From Peribolospora baueri (lineage: Eukaryota; Basidiomycota; Peribolosporomycetes; Peribolosporales; Peribolosporaceae): DNA of 64,000 nucleotides. Positions 55,243 through 64,000 of this stretch are shown here, piece by piece; within the stretch, counting starts at the first letter, position 1; every line of letters begins with the position of its first letter. The stretch is taken from assembly GCA_029717555.1 (NCBI GenBank), contig JAMDHS010000027.1:124001-188000 (forward strand). The letters run 5' to 3'. Both the position numbers and the translations under genes were made by a program. The notes beneath the pieces were generated by a model. That model saw only the letters and a list, made by a program, of their open reading frames with translations, was not told the DNA's origin and searched no databases.

Positions 55243-57695
55243 ATGTGGTCCGACGAGCCCTCGTACCTCTCCGCCGCCGCCCTGGACGCGCTTGGCCGTC
55301 AGGACCCGCTCAAGTTTGTCGACACCTACGTTCGCCTGCAGGCTGTCCTCGCATCTCGCCGGTGCGCTTCACCCCCGTTCGCGGATCTGCCTCCATTCGA
55401 GGGCCTCTCCTCCGCGCCCGCCTCACCACGGCGATGGAGGGATGGGGATAGCGGCCGCGGCCGGGGAGGTAGGCGGGACCGTGGAGGTGGAGAGGGAGGC
55501 TCGTCTAGCCGCGACGGATCGGGCGATTCGAGCGTTCGTCGACGGAGGTGCACCGATGACCACGATCACGATCCTCCCGACAGCGGACGGGATGGAGAAG
55601 TCGCCGACGTCGACGCCGACGCCGGACGGATGGAGCGGGGGGAGAAGAGCATCGGACCGACGTCGAGGCGGCGGCCATCTCGTGCGAAGAAGACGTCACG
55701 CCAGGAGCGGGAGCGGGAGCGAAAGGGGAAGCGAAAGAAAGGAGAGGGAGGAGGGCATGAAAAAGAAGCGGGGGCTGGCGACGTCGTCGATAGACGCCAA
55801 GGTGGGTGCCGTGTGATCGCATCTCCTTCCGCCCCTTGAAATGGCCAAGGTGTTCTCGCGGACCGATCGGCTATAACCATCGCTTTCTCCCTTCCCTTAC
55901 TCCACTTCTCGCAACGCAGTGCTCGAAAGACGCAGAGACGCGCGTCGCGCCAAAGCCTTCATCGTCCAGGATCGCTCCAAGTCCGCCATCGCCCGGGCCC
56001 GTCACATGTCCGAGGGACGCGCCGCTGCGTCGAAATGTAGGCCGCGTGAAGGGGAGGGCTCGGACGGCGATGGCGGCTCGACAGCGTCCGAAGACGAGAG
56101 AAAGCGAAATCGATCCGACGGCGACAACAGGCACGCCAAAGCTCTTTCACGGGCTCAGAATCGCAACGAAGGTCTCTTGAGGCTCGCGCGGGAAGTCGAG
56201 AGGAGCAAGAATGTCGGCAAAACCTCAAGACTCACGGTGAGTGGCGGTCCGCTGGCTGTATGCGCGTGCCAAGGACGCCGAAGGTCGCTCATGGCCACGC
56301 CGTTCTCCCTCTGATGACTCGTCCGTCCTCCCCATACCCATGTGCCATGTACAACCTGGCCTCTAGCTCAAGGAACCTCGACTCGGCGTCTTCAACAAAG
56401 GCGTGGCGTCCAAATCTGTCAAGACGTTTGATTTCAGAGGCAGGAGACATGGTGGCGTATCCGACCTCGTCTTTAACGAGCTGACCTTCCTCAAACCGAG
56501 AGCGAGGCACCATGGTTCTTGGGCACGAGACGAGAGCTTGGGGAGCAAAGGAGGACCTTCAAAGAGCCGGGGAAAGGAGAAAGCGAAGGAAAAGGACCCT
56601 GCTTCGCTTCATCGCGCCGAAGGCAGAGAGCAGAAGCGCAAGAGGGGCGCGAATGAGGGCGAGGCTGGGGCGACCAGCAGGTTTTTCGACCGCCAGCCTC
56701 GAACCGTCCTGTCCTTGGCCAGTTCCGACGACGAGAACCCGCCGACGGAGGACGATCGTCCCGGCTCGTCTTCTTCTAAGTGTCCGGAGATTTCGGTCGA
56801 CGACGATAGCGACGGATTGACGGAGCCTCTAGAGCGCTGCCGGTTACTCAAAGAGAAGCGGACCCGGCATGCGGACGGAGCGCTTCATCCCAGAGATGTC
56901 AATTTGGCTTCGAACTCTCCTGGTCATCGTCTTATCGGTCACCATCTCACGGACACACGCTCTCGACACTTTGACAACGAACCTCGAGCTAAACGGCGCA
57001 GGACCTACCCTAACGCCTCGAGGTCTTCTAACTCGCGTACCGACGCAGCGGCACGGCGTTCGATCAGCCCTACGGAGCGTCTTATCAAGGCCTGCGAGCG
57101 CGGCGCTTTCTCCGAGGAAGACGTCGAGGCGGACACGCTTGGTAATTTAAAAGCACGCTTTGCGATCACGGAAGAGCGGCGGTCGTCCCCAGTCAGGTCC
57201 CCATACGGCGTTTCGCACTTTCTCGCCAGCCCAGGACCTCCACCGGAACGCATTGACTCGTTCACAAAGGCTATTTTAGGGCTCGCAGATTCTCAAGATG
57301 GAGAGGGTGGAGAGAGGCTCGACGGCGCTGAGCAGGAGCTGCCTGAAGATTGTCGGGATGCACACCCCGATCCTGCGTGCGAAGTACCCGTCTCGGCGGA
57401 GAATCGTCAAGACGAAGGCAACATGTTCGTGGACGGCGAGTACCCAGGCGGGCAGTTTTACGTCCCGACGTTTGCGCAGACCGGCGGCGTTCCAATTTCC
57501 CAGGGAGCATATTTTCATGCTCCGCCGCTTCGGGACGATGCGCCTCAGCCAGAAAATCGCCTTTTGGACAATGAAAGCGCGCTCGCGCGCTATTCTCCAA
57601 CGCTAGCGCAGTTGGAGGGCGGGACTCGAACGTTTGAGGGTCCGCGGCTGGAGAGCGAGGAATTGAGAGGTTTCTGGCGGCCTTTCAGGCCGTAA
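55243..57695 (+). CDS. Orphan basic, probably nuclear protein
   Basis: Three exons join(55243..55801,55920..56236,56367..57695), 734 aa. No known domain. A compact N-terminus (MWSDEPSYLSAAALDALGRQ, DPLKFVDTYVRLQAVLASRR, residues 1-44) looks ordered and helical. It is followed by Arg/Gly/Asp/Ser low complexity and a Lys/Arg-rich segment (ERERERKGKRKKGEGG). Exon 2 starts VLERRRDARRAKAFIVQDRS. Exon 3 has KEPRLGVFNKGVASKSVKTF and SDLVFNELTFLKP, then NLS-like PRAKRRRTYP, SPTERLIKACERGAFSEEDV, SPYGVSHFLASPGP and a C-terminus FEGPRLESEELRGFWRPFR. The short conserved-looking blocks spaced by disorder resemble a chromatin or DNA-repair scaffold, but this is a guess. Junctions are in phase with good splice sites. 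Confidence 0.7.
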
Positions 57696-58199
57696 CGCAT
57701 CCTTCCATAGAGATCGAGCAGGCATGAGTTGCGCCTAGACCTATGTCGGGGACGTTCTTTTTCTTTCGCCTTTTTCGACGACTCTTGGAGGGGGTAATAC
57801 GATCCGCCGACCAGTGTCTCGCAGCGGACACCGATTGCGCCCTCTCCGCCCCAGCAGACCCTCTCACTCTCCAAATACGCCCTCCCTGTCCTGCTCGTGG
57901 CGTTCTTGGCCGCCTCCTATCGGCGCCTCTCGTCGAGCGCCTAGTCATGTTGATATCTACCTCGACTTCCGATCAGGGATCTTGGGCTTTCTTGTTCGCT
58001 TACTCGTCGTGCGTACGCGGCCATCGCGATCTGTTACGATCGTCTCGGTTTGCTCGGGATCGTTCCCACCGTGCCGATCACAGCGTCAGATCTGAACGGA
58101 AGAGCGGAAGGTTGGCGGGCAGGCGAGGAGCTCAGATAGAGAAACTGTTTTGGAGAGCCGCGGGATCAAGGCATGTCCGTCCGGATGGGGACATGCACG
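57696..58199. other. Intergenic region between the orphan gene and the ALDH relic
   Basis: About 500 bp. The + strand is open for several hundred bases but shows no conserved motif. It lies where exon 8 and the anchor exon of the truncated ALDH copy would be expected on the - strand, yet nothing recognisable remains. Confidence 0.4.
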
Positions 58200-58785
58200 G
58201 GACGCACCTTGGATGTCCTTCCCTCTTTGAGCGGGTTCCCGTACGGGACTTTTGTCCCGGCTCCCTTCTCGTAGCGTTACACAACACCGCGCCGGAACGC
58301 GTTTTCCCAAAGACTGGAGCAATTCCCCAACCATGGGAGAGAGGCGTTCGGTCATTCAGCACCTGTTGATCAACGCATCTCATTCCGATCGCCCGCGGGC
58401 GGAGGGAACTGAGGGCTGCACTCACTGAACTCGCGGGTATTGACATTTTTGGTGAATACGTAGATGGCGAGGGGCTCGAGTCTAATGGAGTCAGCGAGAA
58501 AACAGAACACAAAAGCGATACAAAAAAGAGCAGCAAGACGCCCTTGAGCTGCCCAGTTTCCGCAGTGAAGCGTCTCCAAACAGAGCCATTGAAGGGAATG
58601 ACCCACTGGGAGTGGACAACGTCGACAGCTTCAACCATGCTCTATGAAGACGAGGTGCGGATCAACTGATTAGGACCTGCGAAGAATGTCGGAGCCGTGC
58701 ACGCGAAAGGGAGGACCAACCCACCTTGACGGCGCCCGGCGGCGATGTCGGCGACGGGCGTGCACTGAAGTTGGGGCGTAGCCAT
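58200..58785 (-). pseudogene. Exon-deleted duplicate of the neighbouring fatty-aldehyde dehydrogenase
   Basis: On the - strand, upstream and in the same direction as HFD1's own end. ATG at 58785 opens MATPQLQCTPVADIAAGRR (compare [12 protein letters not shown] of HFD1 exon 1). At 58607-58641 is a 35-nt exon (SMVEAVDVVHSQ) matching the 35-nt HFD1 exon EEPVNYINS. At 58426-58481 is a 56-nt exon (LEPLAIYVFTKNVNTREF) matching the 56-nt HFD1 exon [17 protein letters not shown], with the same phases and GTGAGT donor. From 58313 the next exon begins IFGKTRSGAV (HFD1: [11 protein letters not shown]) but loses similarity within about 15 codons. The exons for the NAD-binding core and catalytic Cys are absent. 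A TATA-like TATATATA (about 58849-58858) still lies upstream. A non-functional copy; a short spliced transcript is possible. Confidence 0.8.
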
Positions 58786-59366
58786 GTTGGATGGTGGTAG
58801 AAAAAGCGAAGGCGTCCGCCCGCGGCGCTGTTCCGGCGGTGCTACATGTATATATATGGACCGGGCCGACCTTGAGGTGCAGTTCAGCAACCGACAAAAG
58901 TGAAGAAAACGGAGGCGAAAAGGTGAAAACGCCGATACATATCTCAGAAATTCGTGCATTCGGAAGAGCCGGCGAGGCGGATGCGCTTCACGTCAGACAC
59001 GGATCGCAACCTGCGATGGCGCACAGATCAATTAATGACGAACCTCGCCGGATATACGGATATACGGCCGGAATGGGAAAACGTGGACGATCAAGTTCAC
59101 ACCGCAATGTGTGATCATCTCATTCATGATCGAAAGGTGTCGTCGATGCGGCGAACAGTGCGGCCTCACGGTCGCCACGTGCATTTGGGAGAGGAAAAGC
59201 TTCACATTAAGTGCGGGAGGGAGTGACGATTAAATACATGGCACGAACGAGTAAAATGAACGAACGAAATGGCTCGGCGCGGTCGACGCAGGCATCAACG
59301 TAATCACGAGCGGAGCGGAACGGGGCACATGGGTGAACAAAGCTCGAACCGAGCACGGCAGGTATA
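58786..59366. other. Intergenic region upstream of the ALDH relic, downstream of HFD1
   Basis: About 580 bp, with the TATA-like element for the relic on the - strand at about 58849-58858. AT-richer than average around 58920-59110. No other gene seen. Confidence 0.4.
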
Positions 59367-60213
59367 TCAAAAGGATATCAGCCCACGCCGTCGGGCGAAG
59401 TAGAGGGCGAGGAGGATGGGCAGGAGTAGGCGGAGGAGGAGGCGCCTGATTCCCGGAGCACGGCTCACTGACTCTTGTGCGGACGAAGAGAAGCGAGAAG
59501 GATCAGTGTCCAGCATGTAGCCCCGACGAGTCAGGTGGGGGAGGAGCGAATGTGGGAAAATGGAGAGGGGGGAGAAGGAAGACGAAAGGTTAGATGGCAC
59601 GTCCGAGAAAAAAAAATGGCACGTCCGATTTCGCCCCTATAAAGCGCCCCCCAGATCACCCGCCACCCGCGCGAAAAGATTCAGTCGACGCACCTTTGCG
59701 TATCTGGTGGCCATCGCCTTCGAGTCGTTCGTCCCGTTGGGCTTGCTGAAGGGCAGGTTGGGTGCGACGCCGACGACGCGGAGCGCCATGCCGACCTTCG
59801 CGAACGTGTACGGCGGGTACCGCACGGAGAGGGCCTTCTCGACGAGCGACAGCGTGGGCGCGATGACAGTCGAGCGGTGGTGGCTGAAGAGCTCGAAGGT
59901 ATGCTTGCCGTGGTAGCCAAAGTTGCCCGATGGGCCCGTGCCGCCGAAGGGGAGCGAGGGGATAGTGAAGTGGACGAGCGTGTCGTTGGCTACAGCGCCC
60001 CCGGAGCGGGTGTTGTTGAACACTGATGGCAGAGCAGTGGCGGAGGGATCAGACGACGGTGGGGCAAGGCAGGGAGAATGGGCGCCCAGACCAGATGGGA
60101 CTCACCAAAGTCCCTGTTCTTGGAGTTGTTGGTGAAGACGTAGATGACGAGCGGCTGGTCGCTGGGCAGCGAAAAGGGAAGGAAGAGGAGACACATGGAT
60201 TACGGGTGAGTTT

Positions 60214-60247
<34 letters not shown>

Positions 60248-62078
60248 CACAAGCGGCCAGGCTGAGAAAAACCCTTTGTCACGCTCACTTGCTGTTGATG
60301 TAGTTGACGGGCTCTTCAATGTTCTGCGACAAGGGAACGAGGGGCACGGGTGTCGGTCGTCGGCACCATTTTTGTGAGCGTTCGCGGACACGTTACATGC
60401 CGGCGTTGTCGCCCAGCAGAACGAGAGAGCACTCACGTCAAAAGTCATGATGGGGAAGAGGGGCCCGAACAGCTCTCCCTTCATCAAACTGTCATCCTTG
60501 TTAACGTTCTTGATGACTGTGGGGCTAAAGTACTTGGTCTCCGGGTCCACGTCGCCGCCGAACACGATCTCGCCCTTGGTGTCATCCAGGATCTGCTTGA
60601 GCCGGTTGAAGTGGTTCCCGTTAATGATCCGACCGTAGCTTTCGCTCGCCTTGATGTCGCCTTTGACATCCCCGTAGTACTCCTCCTCGAGGACGGCTCG
60701 GAACTCCTTGATGAAGCTGTCCTGGACGGAGCGATGGACGTAGATGTAATCCGGCGCGACGCAAGTCTGGCCGACGTTCATCACCTTGCCCCACGCGATG
60801 CGACGAGCGACCAGGCGCATGTTCGTCACGGTCGAGTCGATGATGCAGGGCGACTTTCCACCGAGCTGCGTCGGACCGTATATATAGATAGGCGAAGAAG
60901 ACGTTAGATACGCTGGGGACGAGGTCGCTCTGCCGCCGAGGATCGGACGCTCACCTCGAGGGTGCAGATACCCAACCACTTGGCCGCCTTCTCTGCGACG
61001 ATCTTTCCGACAGTCTGATTGCCGGTGAAGAAGTAATGCTCGAAGCGCTGGTCGAGGAGCTCGGTAGTCTCTTTGACGGCGCCATTGACGATGGCGAAGG
61101 CGTCCGGGTCGAGGTACTTGGGGAAGAGCTCGGACAAGATCTTTGAGGTGTTTGCAGACACTTCAGACGGCTTCAAGATGGCCGTGTTGCCCGCTGCAAT
61201 GGCTCCGATGAGGGGAGTGATGGACAATCCGAGCTGTGAGAAAGGGAGAGGAGCGAGAGAGGAACGGGAGGTCGAGTGGAAGGAGAAGGGCAGGCGAGAG
61301 GGGGAAGGCGAATGCAAAGGAGGGAGAAGAACGATGGCCAGGGGATGTCAGCTTTGCAATCCTAACGTAGCTATGGGATCGTGGAACCCCTGTAGCCGTT
61401 TTACTTACGGGGTAGTTCCAGGGGCTGGGTGAGAAGTCGGTGAAGATGGGCTTGGTCAGCCGTCCGTCCGTCCGTTCTTTGCGGCCGCGTCGGAGGCGTT
61501 GCGGAACTCACGAGATGATCAAGACCGTTCCCTGGGGATCCTTCCTGATGTGCGGCCGGTGCAAGACCCAGGCCATTCCGGGCCACGGCCTGTCAGGCTT
61601 GGCCCAAGAGTCGAGGGAGCTGATGGTGTGCAGCAGCTCGCCCTTGACAAGGCCGAGCTCGGAGAGGATCGCCTCGGGGCCGGGCTTGCCGAGGTCTGCC
61701 TTGATGGCGGCGCAGATGGCGTCCTTGTTCTCATCGAGCAAGTACGCGAGCGCCTTGAGCTGGTCCTTGCGGTAGGTGAGCGGGCGCGTGCGGCCGGAGT
61801 GGAAAGTGGCGCGGAGTCGACGGACGAGCTGGCGGAGAGAGGAGACGGCGAGTGCGGAGGGCGTAGTCAGCATGTGCGCCTTCACCTCGCATATCTCCAT
61901 CGCCCTCATTGGTAATCGTCCGATGGTGTTTTTCTCTATGCCTCATTCTTTCATCCATCCTTTCCTCCATCCCTTCTTTCTCTTTCCCCGCACTGGAGTC
62001 GGATCAGACGACGGGCTGGCTCACCGGAGCGATCTCGTCGACCGGGGTGTAAACCAGAGTGCTGTCTTGGGAAGACAT
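59367..62078 (-). CDS. HFD1: Fatty aldehyde dehydrogenase, membrane-anchored (Hfd1/ALDH3A2-like)
   Basis: Nine exons complement(join(59367..59471,59694..60022,60106..60161,60289..60323,60437..60865,60955..61233,61409..61424,61512..61828,62025..62078)), 539 aa. Oxidises long-chain aldehydes from sphingolipid breakdown (and 4-hydroxybenzaldehyde in ubiquinone synthesis in yeast). Visible: LIISPWNYP (over a 16-nt exon), [46 protein letters not shown] with catalytic Glu222, [11 protein letters not shown] with catalytic Cys257, [32 protein letters not shown], and [18 protein letters not shown] followed by FELFSHHRS, typical of class-3 ALDH. The last exon adds [20 protein letters not shown], a C-terminal membrane anchor as in FALDH; its acceptor (CAAGAG) is weaker than the rest. 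If it is not used, the protein ends soon after at 59637. Confidence 0.92.
60217..60246 (-). repeat. Poly(T) tract (coding strand) in an HFD1 intron
   Basis: 30 consecutive A on the + strand, i.e. T30 on the HFD1 sense strand, in the intron between the 35-nt and 56-nt exons. Confidence 0.9.
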
Positions 62079-62998
62079 GGCGAGAAATGGGTGCAGGGAC
62101 GTGGAGAGGAGGATGAGTGGGTAGCGGCGAGTGGTGGTGAGGTGAAAGTGAGTGTGAGGGGAGGCAGCGTCGGAGAAGGAAGGGGAAGGGAAGTAGACGG
62201 ACGAGTGCGGGGCCGTGACGGACCGGGCTTACGCGACGCTTTCCAAGCTGAGCCTCGAGCGGAGATGGGATTTGCACCTGAAAGACGCTGGGCACGTGAT
62301 CAGGGGTTCTTTCTCTTCGGAACCCGCTCGCCGCCTTGGCCGCGTCGCCAGGCCGACCTTGGCAACGACTTGCTCTAAGTAGCTACGTGGTCGCCCCACG
62401 CACTTATTATTTTCTATCTACTTACGCACTTGTTTGCTTAGTCTACTTGACCCCACCCGGCCGTCCTACTTGCCACTGTGCCGATCCGACGACGGCCTTC
62501 CCCACAAACCTCTCCTCGCGCCGTCACGCGCTTCTTGACCGACCCCACCCACCGAGGGTGCGGTACGTACATATACATACATACATACAGTATTCTGGTG
62601 TATGTACGTACGGTAGAGCAAGGGGTCGGACGACTAGTGCAACCGACGATCCGAGCGCATACGTCCTCGTTTTGTCCTGTGTAGGTCAATCCAGGTCGTT
62701 ACCACAGATCACACACACATACAAAGCCTGTAGAGTGCAGAGCCACGGAGACAAGCAGGGCGGGAAGGAGACGGTGGGGTATGTATGGACTCGTAAGTAT
62801 TCCGACCTATGGAAACGGATATGCACCTGTTGTAAATAGCAATGTGGTTGGACGGGACGCAGTAGTACCAAGTAGCAGTAGTAGTCATGACGTTATGACG
62901 CCGAGTTCCTGCCGCCTTTGGTGACGCAACATGAGGACGAATGGGTTGTCCTTCACGCCTCTCACCGGCCGCCGGACCCGGACCCCTAACATCCTCTC
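62079..62998. other. Intergenic region: HFD1 promoter side and GPC1-like 3' flank
   Basis: About 920 bp. ACAT/TACA repeat copies at 62568-62605. No coding motif supported. Confidence 0.45.
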
Positions 62999-63944
62999 TC
63001 AACCCGACGTCGCTCCCTTCACGCAGTCTTGCTCCCCCTCTCTCTTCTTCTCCACCTCTGACGATCCCGACGAGCCCTCCGCCTGCCCACCTTCATCCCC
63101 TCCGTCCTCGTACACCTCCCTCCTCACCTCCGTCGGACTTTCCGTCAGCGCCCCACCACCTGCCCTGTCCCCCGCCTCCCTCGCAGAAGCCGCCGCCATC
63201 TCCGCACGCAGCGCGTTCAGCTCCTTCTCGAAGCGGGTGGCGAAGACCTGTCCAGTACGAGTGAAGTGCGATGCGAAACATCATCAGAAAGATCGATATC
63301 GCCCGTTCCAGTAGAGGAGGGTGAGGCACTGAACGACGCCATCGGAACTCACATCCACGTAAAAAGTCGCCCCGTTCCACACGCTCAGAGTGAAAATCCC
63401 GACCAGGAAGCAGGCCGTGGCGACCGACGAGTCGTAGAACACACAGAACGCCGGAAGCTTTTGCCGTACGAGCATAACGAGCGCGACGTAGCCACCACTG
63501 GTTAGACGGATCCGCGACGACACCTGCGGGAGGAGAGACCGAAGGGACTCACCATCGTCAAGATAGTATAAATAAATTGCATCGCTGGTTCACCGGGCAC
63601 GAAACGTCAATCCAGCTTTAGTTCTCGGTTGGGACGTCGGAAGAGACGTCCACCAGAACTCAATTTTCTCTCACCCATGAAGGTGAACTCGCGGTAATTC
63701 TCTGGAACTTTGCCGAGCACCTTGCCGATGGACGACTTATGGTCGCTCGCCTGCGTGTACATGCGCCCGGTATAGCCTGTCAGTGGGCGGAACTCCCACA
63801 CCACACGGGTAGCTTTATCGTGCAAGAGGGACCGATGAGCCCCTCACCAGGAAACTGAAACTCGTCATCCTCTGACCACGCTTGATCTTTTGTGCCTGGC
63901 GAACGCTCAGCATGCGCCAGTATCCGAGCTGCCATATCGAGTAC
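62999..63944 (-). CDS. GPC1: Glycerophosphocholine acyltransferase (GPC1/DUF2838-like), 3' part, cut by window edge
   Basis: Partial: complement(join(62999..63247,63353..63457,63553..63584,63675..about 63776,63848..63944)), continuing past 64000. Reading order: YSIWQLGYWRMLSVRQAQKI and KRGQRMTSFSFL, then SIGKVLGKVPENYREFTFMA, MQFIYTILTM, LPAFCVFYDSSVATACFLVG, SVWNGATFYVDVFATRFEKE and LNALRAEM. The Y.(L/I)WQ..Y, TSF, Q(F/Y).Y..LT..P, SxWNGA(T/S)(Y/F)Y(V/I)(D/E)VF..RF..EL pattern is that of the C-terminal half of fungal Gpc1, a multi-pass ER enzyme that acylates glycerophosphocholine. The tail is Glu/Gly/Ser-rich. Uncertain points: the exon starting near 63776 needs either the CTGACAG acceptor in a different phase or a GGGAG acceptor about 15 bp upstream (FRPLTGYTG...), and the exon at 63457 could instead start near 63522. 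Confidence 0.75.
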
Positions 63945-64000
63945 CTAAACGAAGCAAGCATTGACGCGAGACGTCAGCCGATTTGCCATTTATTTCGCGC

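Noticed and set aside
57743-58369. + strand frame over the ALDH relic
   Set aside because: No motif; the opposite strand explains the sequence as homologous ALDH exons.

Overview
The window is nuclear DNA of a fungus, most likely a basidiomycete. The evidence is GC-rich sequence, short introns (about 50-150 bp, mostly GTGAGT/GTAAGT...CAG) interrupting most genes and often splitting conserved motifs, and recognisable fungal genes (TUP1, ATG10, a GPC1-type acyltransferase, an HFD1-type aldehyde dehydrogenase, a Yap/Pap1-like bZIP, RPS1). No prophage, CRISPR array, tRNA, rRNA or intact transposon was seen. Species and class cannot be named from the sequence. Exon models were built by hand from splice sites, reading phase and conserved motifs; each full model sums to a multiple of three.

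Layout, left to right. 0-12.6 kb: 5' part of a NUDCD1-like gene (-, runs off the left edge), a bZIP factor (+), a DHHC palmitoyltransferase (-) and a long disordered Trp-Gly-rich protein that looks like a clathrin-adaptor ligand (+). 14-24 kb: a small secreted protein (+), a mitochondrial rhomboid protease (+), a mucin-like single-pass membrane protein (-) and a TMEM70-like mitochondrial protein (+). 25-33 kb: riboflavin kinase (-), a repeat-rich 2.4 kb intergenic tract, a decayed amino-acid permease (-), a pair of unassigned exons (-) and a secreted Pro-rich protein with dibasic sites (-). 34-43 kb: a REEP/HVA22 ER-shaping protein (-), ribosomal protein eS1 (-), autophagy E2 ATG10 (+) and the TUP1 corepressor (-). 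44-50 kb: a mitochondrial TFB/rRNA-dimethylase-fold protein (+), a membrane J-protein (+) and an RGG-rich protein with a presequence (-). 50-64 kb: a pseudo-DEAD-box (eIF4A-like) protein (+), an orphan basic protein (+), a truncated aldehyde dehydrogenase copy (-), the intact fatty-aldehyde dehydrogenase (-) and the 3' part of a GPC acyltransferase gene (-, runs off the right edge).

The genes do not form a metabolic cluster; this is ordinary housekeeping chromatin. Several products are predicted to be mitochondrial (rhomboid, TMEM70-like, TFB-like, J-protein, RGG protein), and several act at ER or secretory membranes (DHHC, REEP, HFD1, GPC1). The most unusual items are an eIF4A-shaped protein that has lost most of its ATPase/helicase motifs behind a 430-residue disordered leader, a secreted protein with four spaced LPLPP-type motifs, and two clear gene-decay events (permease pseudogene; exon-deleted ALDH duplicate next to its parent).
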